In this document: positions 54,905 to 64,000 of the stretch, piece after piece | Layout of the letters: each line of letters begins with the position of its first letter | How positions within the stretch are numbered: the first letter of the stretch is position 1 | Assembly: GCA_030674155.1 (NCBI GenBank) | Contig: CM060317.1 | Coordinates: 83,089,618 to 83,153,617, forward strand | Reading direction: 5' to 3' | Length of the DNA stretch: 64,000 bases | From: Stramonita haemastoma | Taxonomy: Eukaryota; Mollusca; Gastropoda; Neogastropoda; Muricidae | Notes under the pieces: model-generated | Database searches by the model: none | Told to the model about the DNA's origin: nothing | Seen by the model: only the letters and a program-made list of their open reading frames with translations | Position numbers and translations under genes: made by a program

Positions 54905-55377
54905 ATTTGAGGCAACCAAACCCATCCGCATACGCAGGAGCAGCAGCAAGAGGAGGAGGAGCAACAGGAGGAGCAGAAGCAACAGGAGGAGGAGCAACAA
55001 GAGGAGCAGGAGCAACAAGAGGAGCAGTAGCAACAGGCGGAGGAGCAACAGGCGGAGCAGGAGCAGCATCAGCAGGTGGTGCAGCCGTTCTGCCCCCCCA
55101 TGCTCCCAGCGTGCTGGTGACAAAGGTGCCCAGCTCCAGGTGGGATGACGACAATGCGCAGTCTCTCTTCATTTTCTCTGACAGAGAGGACGACAGGGAG
55201 AGGGTGTGCCGCAGACTGGCAGAGGAGCTCGAGTCACTGCTGGGGAATGTCAGGCCTCCGACATCCCCTCCCAGACACCCCCCCCCTTCTTCAGCTCCAA
55301 TGGGGTGGCAGGGTGGTGATGATCCACAACCAGGGTGTTACCCTCCTTACTTTTATTACCCTTGGGGATTCCTATAG
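54905..55377 (+). CDS. PARP14-like gene: last exon, Gly/Ala-rich repeat and Pro-rich tail
   Basis: Acceptor TTTTTGTTCACAG; A+AT gives Asn. LRQPNPSAYAGAAARGG leads into about 45 residues of GGA/GAA-type repeats (GATGGAEATGGG units), built from a GCAACAGGAGGA-like DNA repeat at 54938-55078. Then SLFIFSDREDDRERVCRRLA with EELESLLGNV, a KH-like alpha/beta element often found after macrodomains, and a Pro/Tyr-rich end (GCYPPYFYYPWGFL), stop 55375-55377. No WWE or PARP catalytic sequence follows. It could in principle be spliced earlier (GTGGGA at 55140), but the codons beyond look real. Confidence 0.78.
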
Positions 55378-56060
55378 TCATGTGGTCAGAGTGTCAGACT
55401 CATGATCGGATGTAGACTGGGATTGTGGGTTTGAGTCTCTGCAGAAATGTTTGATGGGTTTTATCCCTGGAGGTATACATTGCCACGGACTCCATCATTC
55501 CCTTGTGAGGCCTTGAGATGAAGGTGTAAGCCAGGGCCCTGTGTGCAATGGCAGGTAAAACTTCGTGCTCACACATCAAAAACCACTCACTTTCCTCACA
55601 GTGCAGCTGTGTCCTAGTTGCGTGAACAGTTTGCTTTGTTTGGTTTGATTGTGTTAAAGTCCCAGCGAGGTTGTCCAACTTAGGGCCTGTACCATTAACT
55701 AGCCATTGTAAAAAATCTGTTATTGCAAATTCTTTTTTTAATTTTTTAAAAATTTTTAATTATTTTTTTTATTGTTAGTGTTTAAATCTTTTGTATCTGT
55801 GTCAGGAGTATTCCTGTCTTCTTAAGTTTTCTCTGTGTAACTGTGAGTGTGGACCACATTTCAGCCCTAGCAAAGGACACAATGGTTATAAAGCATGTGT
55901 TGACATTATGATAATGATGTTGATGTTATGATGATGGTGATGATGATGTTGATGTTATGATGATGATAATGTTGTTGATGTTATGAAAATGATAATGCTG
56001 TTAATGTTACGATGATGATCATTCTGTTGATGTCATGATAATGCTGTTGACATTATGATA
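55378..56060. other. Probable 3' UTR / intergenic sequence
   Basis: No exon seen. A possible SINE remnant is at 55375-55560 (GTGGTCAGAGTGTCAGACTC with GTGGGTTTGAGTCTC resembles boxes A and B). Imperfect GATGATGTTGATGTTATGAT repeats begin at about 55905. The nearest AATAAA downstream of the stop is at 56986-56991. Confidence 0.4.
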
Positions 56061-56064
56061 ATGC

Positions 56065-56428
56065 TGCAGGTGTTAATGTGATGGTAATGCTACAGGTGTT
56101 AATGTGATGGTAATGCTACAGGTGTTAATGTGATGGTAATGCTACAGGTGTTAATGTGATGGTAATGCTACAGGTGTTAATGTGATGGTAATGCTACAGG
56201 TGTTAATGTGATGGTAATGCTACAGGTGTTAATGTGATGGTAATGCTACAGGTGTTAATGTGATGGTAATGCTACAGGTGTTAATGTGATGGTAATGCTA
56301 AAGGTGTTAATGTGATGGTAATGCTACAGGTGTTAATGTGATGGTAATGCTACAGGTGTTAATGTGATGGTAATGCTACAGGTGTTAATGCGATGGTAAT
56401 GCTACAGGTGTTAATGTGATGGTAATGC
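56065..56428. repeat. 26-bp minisatellite, about 14 units
   Basis: Units contain AGGTGTTAATGTGATGGTAA plus TGCTAC and are nearly identical. It arose next to a looser GATGTTATGATGATG array at 55905-56060. Confidence 0.95.
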
Positions 56429-56512
56429 CCTCAGCCAGGTTTTCTCCCTCCTTGTGTCAGTAACAGAAAGGAGGGCACTGTCCATACCAGGCTGCACACC
56501 TGTTTGTGGTTT

Positions 56513-56857
56513 GTGGGGCACGGGAAAGCCTAGTGGTCAGAACATTGTGCTCACAATTTGGCAACCCAGGTTCGATTCCTGTTCAAGGAGATTTTTTCCC
56601 CTGGAGTTAACATCAGTGCTGACTCCACTCTCCCCAAAAGTCCTTTGTATGAGACTATAAAACCGAGGCCCCGTGTGCGAACGCACGCAGAACATCTTGT
56701 GCACACGTTAAATCCTGTTCCGCTTTTCATAAGAGTAGGCCATCGTGTGCTGGTGGGAACAGATGACAAGATTTACAAAACTGCATACACACAGGGGCTG
56801 GATGTAAAAAAAAAAAAGCACACGAGTGCTTATTCCATTATCCTCGATAAAAAAAAA
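56513..56857 (+). mobile_element. R2 SINE, plus strand, most complete copy
   Basis: GAAAGCCTAGTGGTCAGAAC (box A), GGTTCGATTCCTGTTCAAGG (box B), CCCCTGGAGTTAACATCAGT, GAGACTATAAAACCGAGGCC, TAAATCCTGTTCCGCTTTTC, GGCTGGATGTAAAA, and TTCCATTATCCTCGATA at the 3' end. Confidence 0.9.
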
Positions 56858-56985
56858 ATATATATATATGTATATAAAAAGATGTGGGAGACTGAGGGTG
56901 GGAAGGAGGAAGACATAGGGGGAAATAATCAAGATGCTGGCAGAAAACTGTTTGTCAGAATCTCAAAGTAGAGTTTACAGTTACT

Positions 56986-56991
56986 AATAAA
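56986..56991 (+). terminator. Candidate polyadenylation signal
   Basis: AATAAA, first after the stop at 55377 on the plus strand, followed within 40-60 bases by a GT-rich stretch (GGAGTGTTGGTTTGGTG). It would give a 1.6-kb 3' UTR containing the minisatellite and the R2 SINE, so the assignment is weak. Confidence 0.25.
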
Positions 56992-57249
56992 TGTTAATTA
57001 GCTTCTTTTTAGCAATGTTAAAACATTGGAGTGTTGGTTTGGTGTAAACTCTTGGTGCTTATCCCAGAGCTGACATTGCTAAGATACAGACAAAGCGGTG
57101 CATTTACTTAAGCCACCTTTCGTCTGTCATAGTAAAGATAGAATTGATGTGTGCTTGTATCTCAAATACATATGCATAAATCATAGTGTGAATGTAGTTG
57201 GGTTTTTTCTTAACACAGAGACTTGATTGTTGAAAATCAGACTGGCGTT

Positions 57250-57662
57250 GTGTTACTGTGATATTATTATTATTCAGATCCAGCAGCACTAGTCTTACAG
57301 TGTTAACAGATCATGTGTAAAGTGTTACAGTTGTCTAAATGCAAACCATTAAACTTTATTCTTTTAAATCTGTTTTGTGCTTTGATTAAAGGAATCTGGT
57401 TTTGGTTTTATCTCATTTTATGTGCGATTGATGTGGTTTTCTCACAACATGGTGCCCGCCCTGGGTTGATCCTTATGGTTGACCAGTATGTCGATACAAG
57501 GAAGGACAGTACAGTTAGTTTTATACTCTGTTTTAATTTGTATATAGCTGCACAGTTTTATTCTGAGATTTAAAATTTTATGAGGTGACAGCCCCAATAT
57601 GGCTTGTGTAGTCAGCGGGGCTATAAACAACTGGATTGGATTGGATTGAATTGGATTGGATC
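57250..57662 (+). mobile_element. LINE 3'-end relic with (ATTGG)n tail
   Basis: AATATGGCTTGTGTAGTCAG, then CGGGGCTATAAACAACTGGA and a TTGGA/ATTGG pentamer tail at 57631-57660. Ends of this shape occur on CR1/L2-type LINEs in molluscs; the body upstream is A/T-rich and unrecognisable. Confidence 0.5.
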
Positions 57663-57947
57663 AGTTAGTTGTCATCTTTTGAATAGTTTTAATCACAGCT
57701 GGTCTAAGATATAAGTCAGCAGCCTGGAAAAGTTGTACAAGTCTAATGCGGCTACCGTTTAGGCCCGCCATTATGTATATATTAGTTTGTTGTAGTATTT
57801 AGATACGGTCTTTTGCAAGCCTTCAATTTGTTGCATACTTCAACTTTGATCACAGGTTTGTGACTGTGAATTGTGGAGCTGTCTTTCATCTCTTGTGCAG
57901 ATGCAGTGTTAATTGGCCTTTAGCTGTTACGTGGTTTTAAAGTGTAA

Positions 57948-58062
57948 TAGTTTCCCAAAGTTGGAATGCGGATACCTTGATGGAGGGTAAAAACGGTAGC
58001 ATGTGCACAATCTCTCCATTGGTGACCCAGGGAGCTGTGGCCCAGGAGCAAAGAAAAACAAA
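57948..58062 (+). mobile_element. R4 repeat, 3' part
   Basis: TTTCCCAAAGTTGGAATGCG, GATACCTTGATGG, CAATCTCTCCATTGGTGACC. Confidence 0.55.
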
Positions 58063-58464
58063 GCAATGAAATCTGTTCCTGTTTCTTGTTGCTGTGACTG
58101 ACGCTGTATTGTGTCTGTCTGTCTGTCTGTATATAAATGACTACTCAGATGATGGCATGGGGCCACTTTTGCCATAAAGAAAATTGTATGTAGTTTTGAT
58201 TGTGCTTTGTTTACGGTATTTAGGCTCAAATCTGTGATTGCTTGGTTGTGTTACTGCCATATGTTTTACAGCGTTGTCAATATGATTTTAAGTGTTGGTC
58301 TCTGTGTGGTTTAAATTGAAGAGGCCACAGCAACCATGTCAGTGCAGAAAACTGACTTAAAACCTCTTTTTCAATATGATTGGTACTGCTGTAACCCTGC
58401 CATTCATGCAATGATTTATGCAACCCCAAATCTGTGAAGTGTGTGAGAGGTCTAATATTGATTC

Positions 58465-58578
58465 AGCAGAATCCCTGAAGTCAGAATGCAGCTACCTTAA
58501 TGGTGGGTAAAAACAGTTGTGGACACAAAACTTCACCATTGGTAAACCTCAGAGTTCTAGCCAAGGATAAAAAAAAAG
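58465..58578 (+). mobile_element. R4 repeat, 3' part
   Basis: AATCCCTGAAGTCAGAATGC, AGCTACCTTAATGGTGGG, CTTCACCATTGGTAAACCTC. Confidence 0.55.
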
Positions 58579-58609
58579 AAAGCAGATTCAGCGGGAAAGT
58601 TAAGATAGC

Positions 58610-58892
58610 AAAGATGGTGAAGTAGTGTACTTGCCTAAACAGGATATTAAAGTAGTGTACTTGCCTAAACAGGATGGTGAAGAGTGTACTTGCCTAAACA
58701 GGATGAGTAAAGTAGTGTACTTGCCTAAACAGGATGGTGAAGTAGTGTACTTGCCTAAACAGGATGGTGAAAGTTGCTAACTTGCCTAAACAGGATGGTG
58801 AAGGAGTGTATTGCCTAAACAGGATGGTGAAGGAGTGTACTTGCCTAAACAGGATGGTGAAGGAGTGTACTTGCCTAAACAGGATGGTGAAG
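58610..58892. repeat. 30-bp minisatellite, about ten units
   Basis: Units contain TGTACTTGCCTAAACAGGAT and GGTGAAG(T/G)AG. Several units have one- to three-base deletions. Confidence 0.95.
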
Positions 58893-59549
58893 TACTTGCA
58901 ACTGAGGAGTGACTGCACAGCAGTGTGTTCTCCAAAGGCTGTCACTGCTGGATGTATTGCTACACACCATCAGTGTGTTCAGGCGTTTTACAAACAAAGA
59001 CAGAGACTCTGATAATCCCTGCCTACCAGATAAGGGCCCAGCTGATAAAGTACACAACACACCAAAACAAAAGTGAAATATTGAAGTATGTGAATTATGC
59101 CACCAAAATTTCTTGTGAATTTTAATACACGCTTATCAAATGGTTGTAAGATGAAAACAACAAAGCTTAAAGATATTTTAACTTGTTGTAAAAGAATTTT
59201 TCACAGTATTTTCCTTTTGTGTGTTGATTCTGTTTGCTGTGGTTTATCGTTTTGCATTGCTGATGAGTGTAAGATATTGTTGTAGTTTGAACTTGAGAGA
59301 ATATATTCTAAAATTTGTAACAATAGGTATGAACTGCAAAATAAATGTTCAACTAATTCTTATTCATGTATGTATATTTTGACTGTTTGATATCAAAGGA
59401 AGTGCAGTAGCAGTTTGTTGTAATTTAACTGTTTGTATACAAATATAGGCTAGATGCTTTTTTTTGTAAATAAGCTGGTTGTTATGTAAATATTTACAGT
59501 AGTGTATTTTCTGTTGGTCAACCATTCATTGTTGTTTTTTTTTTTATTG

Positions 59550-59868
59550 TCGGGGAGAGGATAGCATAATGGTCAGAGCGCTCGCTTTCCCCAAGCCAAG
59601 TTTAAGCACCATTGAGCAATGGTTACCGATTGGATGGGTGACCATTTGAGCACCTTGGCTTCATTACAGTCTTCCAGTTCACCCAGCTGTAAATGGGTAC
59701 CTGCCCTCTTCAGGGTCAGGGAAGTTAAAGCAGCGAGGGAGAGGAGATGGGTACCGCCTTCAACATGCTGGCCCATAGAGAAGCTGAGGTCTCTGACGCT
59801 ATGCTCCCCTACAACCACATACTGTTATGAGACACCTTTACCTTTACTTTTTTTACCTTTTATTTTAG
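59550..59868 (+). mobile_element. R1 SINE, plus strand, near full length
   Basis: Head GAGAGGATAGCATAATGGTC with AGAGCGCTCGCTTTCC; GATTGGATGGGTGACCATTT; CACCCAGCTGTAAATGGGTA; ends TTATGAGACACCTTTACCTT. Confidence 0.88.
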
Positions 59869-62240
59869 TCAAAGAGTATGCTTAAAGAAAACAGGGGTGA
59901 TGTAGCGCTGTTTAATTGTTGTTATTCATTCAGTTCTCAAATTATTCATAATCACATACAGATAAGAGTAATATAATGAATGTGCAAACTCTCCCAACAA
60001 TATCCTTTTGCTGTTCATCTTATGTTAATGTTTTTCATGACTGTGTTATACAAGGATAATAGAATAGAAATATTAACAGGCATGGCAGAGGTACACATGG
60101 TAGAAGGCAGTTAAGGTGAGAGATAGGGATCACTTGAAATCAAAAACACTTGAAGTATAGATAGGCTGTATTCTGTAATAGTTTTGCAGAGTTTTTGTCA
60201 TACCAGGCATTTTTCTCTTGTTCCGTTGTACAAGATGAGCTTTCAAAAACCAGGTTTAGGCTTATGTAGAAGAATCATGCAAATTTGCTGTGGTCTCTCT
60301 CAAGCAAGTTATATCATCACTCATTTAAATCTATTTCTTTGTATCTACTTAAATTTTTTTTTAATCCTTTACATATCAATTTTGGTCTAGTTTTCTTGCA
60401 ATTGTAACATTGCTTTGCTTGCTTGTTTTTGTGGTGTGTGTTTGCTAAATTCTTTATATCAGTCATAGCTTTTTTTTTTTCCAAAATGTGGTTGCAGCAA
60501 AATCGGGGTGTGTCATACTTGAGTTGTATTGAAAATTATTTTGTTTTATATGAACACATGCCTACTAGCTGGCATAGTACTATTTTGTTAAATGTTTACT
60601 GTGTAGGGAGCTTTTAAGCTATTTGCATGTTGCTGTTTTTGACATTAATTTGCATGTAATGTATGTTTCTTTATTTCTAAATAAACATCTATTTTAAAAA
60701 TCTGGACTGGGACACAAATACAATTGCAACAACAACAGCAACAACCATGGTAAGTTTCTACTATAAAATATTGAATTCTTGTCTGAAGTTGGGAAGTGCA
60801 TTCCTTGGGATGGGACCCTGTCACCCAGTACACCAGAATTTCTGCCTCTGAGCCTTTCTGGAGATGTTTGTTGTATTCTTTTCCATCTTGTTTCTTTCTC
60901 TTTTTCCTTGTTTTCTTTTTTTGATTTTTTTTGTAAGTCTCATTTTGAATCTTCTCTTTATTTTGCTTGTATGTTTTAACATAGTATATTCATGTATCTC
61001 ATGAGTCATGAATATGAACCTTGTTGTTACTATTGTTGTTGTTTGTTTTTATATGTTTCTGATAATCCCTGTGATATGGTTTTATTACAGACATGATTAT
61101 AATTTTGGCTGTATAAGTTTGATTTTTCTGATAATTAGTTGTGTGGTCTGTTCTTTAAGTTTTGGAATATTTTCTGTTTTTAAGCAGTCAGCGTATCTTT
61201 TAAATTGTGTAATCTTAGAGTCATGAAAGAAGTGTGGGAAGGTGTTCAGTGTCAAAGTGCCTGTCACGTGTCATACACCAAGAGCTGTATGATGTACCTT
61301 CAACCATTTATTAATGAATGTGATTACTGTGTACATTGTGTTATATCACAAACACTCCATACTAGTTATTATTATTATTGATCATATTCGTCATATACCC
61401 CTGAAGTCTGAACAGTGGACAGTTCAGCAAACAGTGACATTCGTTTTAAAGCCCATGAACTACATACAGTACACTGGAATATTTTATGAACATAACTTTT
61501 AAAAAGCATTGATTGTGTTGTTATATCATGGGGAAAAAACCATCAAACATGATCCACAATTTATTTGATGATTTTGTAAGGATTTTTTGTCGTTGTTTAC
61601 ACACACAAGTACAGTACATGGTTTTGAGGTAACAATATCTTAATAAAATAAAACCTGCTACTGGCATGACTGTGACAGAAGAAAACAAAGTGAAAGCTTA
61701 TTCAATGTCAGTGTAAATAACCAAATATCAGAACAGAACTTTTCAGCCAAGTCTTGTGGCAGTTTTCACCAGCAATATAGGACTGTGATGGAAATGATGA
61801 AAATGTGAGGCTGGCCCCAAGACTGCAGAGGATTATTATCAGTAATCTTTCATCTTACACAGGTGCAGAACACTTCTCAAAGTAATTTGAAGCTTTTCTC
61901 AGAAGAAAAAAAAAATGCAGATTTAGTCCACATTTCTGCTTGTAGACAAGATGGCTTCCTGTGTTTTTCTGTGAACACTTGGCTTTCACATGCTGTATGT
62001 CTCTTTGAAGCAAAACTTGTAAGCAGTGGAAAAGGAATATGTGTATTTTTGTATCACTTTTTGATTCATTTTTTTTCTGTGCTGTCCACATCAATGAACA
62101 ATAAAAATGAAAATTACATTTGGTTTTGTGATATGCTTTTGGGGGAAGATGGTGTGCATTTTGTGTTGTCCCAGATACATTTCTTTAGTTTTTGTCTGTG
62201 AATTCCTAAACTTGATCAGGGCTCAACTCTCCATGCCCTC
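59869..62240. other. A/T-rich sequence without a supported gene
   Basis: No frame has coding composition and no splice-phase chain could be built. AATAAA occurs at 60680. Nothing else recognisable. Confidence 0.45.
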
Positions 62241-62248
62241 CTCTTTTG

Positions 62249-62600
62249 AGAATATTGGAGATTGGAGAATATTGGAGATTGGAGAATATTGCAGATTGGA
62301 GAATATTGCAGATTGGAGAATATTGGAGATTGGAGAATATTGCAGATTGGAGAATATTGCAGATTGGAGAATATTGCAGATTGGAGAATATTGGAGATTG
62401 GAGAATATTGCAGATTGGAGAATATTGCAGATTGGAGAATATTGCAGATTGGAGAATATTGCAGATTGGAGATATTGCAGATTGGAGAATATTGCAGATT
62501 GGAGAATATTGCAGATTGGGAATATTGCAGATTGGAGAATATTGCAGATTGGAGAATATTGCAGATTGGAGAATATTGCAGATTGGAGAATATTGTAGAT
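62249..62600. repeat. 17-bp minisatellite, about 20 units
   Basis: Unit GAGAATATTGCAGATTG, with a G variant at the C (GGAG) in several early units. As 17 is not a multiple of three and the unit lacks stops in any phase, three plus-strand frames and two minus-strand frames are open across it; these are artefacts. Confidence 0.97.
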
Positions 62601-62857
62601 CTTGGATATCACTAAATTGTCTTTGGATATACATGTGGCTTTTGGGAGTGACAGAAAAATGGGTTTTGTCACTGCTATTTTGTGTTTTTCCATGCAACAC
62701 ACAAACTGGGTCATGATTGATTTAAAAGACTATGACCAAGACTATCACTCACGCTTTAGTGGGATAAGTGGAGAAAGATGTATGCTTGGGTATGATTCCA
62801 GAAACCATTTTCTTCCCAGTTGGATGTTATCTGGCTTAAGACCGACCTCTACATGGC

Positions 62858-63150
62858 TTGGTAAGGTGTCCATAACCTAGGCGGTCGTAGGGGAGTGAGG
62901 CATCAGAGACCTAAGCTTCTCTAGGGGCCAGCATATTGAGGGCGGCGCCCATCTCCTCTCCCTCACTGTTTTACCTTCCCTGACCATAAAGAGGGCAGGT
63001 ACCCATTTACAGCTGGGTGAACTGGGGGGACTGTAATGAAGCCAAAGCATGCACACGGCACCCATCCAACCGGCAACCATGCTCGAGATTGCTTACCTTG
63101 ACTGGGGGAAAGCGAGTGCTCTGACCACTGAGCAATCCCGCCCCCACATA
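62858..63150 (-). mobile_element. R1 SINE, minus strand, full length
   Basis: AAGGTGTCCATAACCTAGGC at the left, CTCTAGGGGCCAGCATATTG, TACCCATTTACAGCTGGGTG, and head GAGTGCTCTGACCACTGAGC at the right. Confidence 0.9.
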
Positions 63151-63499
63151 CATGGCTTACCAAGTGTGAACTGTTTGTAAACACATTGTTGGAGTCTTCT
63201 ACTTGATCTTATGAGGAATCCCACTCACTGACTAACACCTGTGTTTGATATTTATGAGCATGAGGACTTTACAGTGGACATAGTCTGCAGAGTATAAACT
63301 TCTTGGGGCAGAACACTGTAGCTCTGCTGGCCATTGTTATGACTAGGAACTTTATGTTGATTATCAGTTTATCTATCAGTGGTGAATATGAATGATACTG
63401 GAACAGTTGGAAACGTGTGAAAAATCTGACCATAACAACTCACTGTGCTGTGCTTATATGTTTCACTCCAGCACATAATATTACCCTGTGTGTGTGCAC

Positions 63500-63636
63500 G
63501 CGCACCACACACACACACACACACACAAGCATGCACACACACACACTCTACCCCCTCCCTCTCTCTCTTATACACACACACATGCTCACACGCACGCACG
63601 CACGTGCGCAGGCACGCATGCATGCACGCGCGCACG

Positions 63637-63670
<34 letters not shown>
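63500..63670. repeat. CA / CACG microsatellites
   Basis: CA at 63503-63545, CT-rich break, then CACG/CATG and CA repeats at 63570-63667. Confidence 0.93.
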
Positions 63671-64000
63671 CATTCATGTATACAGTATAGTAGACCTATA
63701 CATCCAAATAAACACAATCTCCACACTTGCACATGCGTTTGCATAAGCCTCAAGACAGAAATATGCCAGGGAAAACCTTTCCACGTCACTCTCTTGAAAC
63801 TAATGTTACAAAGCAGAGCATAGAATGTAGGCTGGCTGGGTGGCGATGAGTTCCCAATTGTATTTGCAGTGAAAGTAAAAGCCCTATCGCCTACCCTCTT
63901 TAGCTCTGCTGGTGTACTGTAAACTTTATGAGTTTTTCTGTTGAGGAACGAAGAATACAGTCTAGAGATTTACATGTATGAAAAAACTGACATCATAATC
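63671..64000. other. Right edge, nothing recognised
   Basis: A/T-balanced unique-looking sequence with no open frame of coding character and no repeat family recognised. Confidence 0.4.

Noticed and set aside
55378..64000. WWE or PARP catalytic exons after the stop
   Set aside because: I looked for the H-Y-E type catalytic strands and WWE tryptophans in all frames and saw none; open frames there are SINE, minisatellite or A/T-rich noise.

Overview
The window is animal nuclear DNA: genes broken into short exons with GT/AG introns, very heavy microsatellite load (CA/GT, CT/GA, CTGT, TTTA), several minisatellites, tRNA-derived SINE families and non-LTR (LINE) retrotransposons. The SINE and LINE types, a PARP14-like gene with repeated macrodomains and the general texture suggest a marine mollusc, most likely a gastropod. 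That is an inference; no search was run.

Left part (1-16.3 kb). The left edge holds what looks like the last codons of a plus-strand gene (3-98). A minus-strand ankyrin-repeat-like gene starts near 14229 and I could place exons at 14229-14000, 12291-12094 and 11385-11188 plus a possible terminal exon at 1524-1204. A full-length LINE (about 2880-9228) with two intact ORFs lies in opposite orientation inside its last intron. It sits in a (TC)n tract, as do two related relics (9425-9530 and 13010-13365). A clear plus-strand terminal exon of an unrecognised gene ends at 16232. From 16.3 to 22 kb there is no convincing gene, only simple repeats, SINEs and a fold-back RTE-type fragment.

Main gene (22.1-55.4 kb, plus strand). 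A PARP14-like macrodomain gene can be followed from a putative promoter carrying an 18-base ISRE-type element (22080-22097), through a non-coding first exon (donor at 22297), a start codon at 23441, and 13 coding exons to a stop at 55375-55377. Splice phases agree at every junction placed. Encoded order: RRM-like domain(s), KH-like region, macrodomain 1 (degenerate), macrodomain 2 (degenerate), macrodomain 3 (canonical VN-x-x-N and GGV motifs), then a Gly/Ala-rich and Pro-rich tail. No WWE or ADP-ribosyltransferase domain was seen before the stop or in the 8.6 kb after it. The 5' half has six apparent single-base frameshifts (one in 23403-23626, two in 27756-29165, three in 36643-36897), whereas about 9.6 kb of LINE ORFs in the same window has none. 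So either this copy is decaying or these sites are assembly errors; the sequence alone cannot decide.

The introns of this gene hold a 24-bp minisatellite of about 1.5 kb that runs into a 3' splice site, a tandemly repeated 3' splice site (24.8-25.15 kb), a duplicated 5' splice site (46.2/46.4 kb), a 55-bp minisatellite grown out of a SINE, and two 5'-truncated RTE-like LINEs with open reverse transcriptase ORFs. One is nested in a SINE (41.76-43.53 kb); the other has a perfect 20-bp target duplication in a GT tract (52.11-54.52 kb).

Right part (55.4-64 kb) contains SINE copies, three minisatellites (26, 30 and 17 bp units), LINE 3'-end relics and no gene that I can support.
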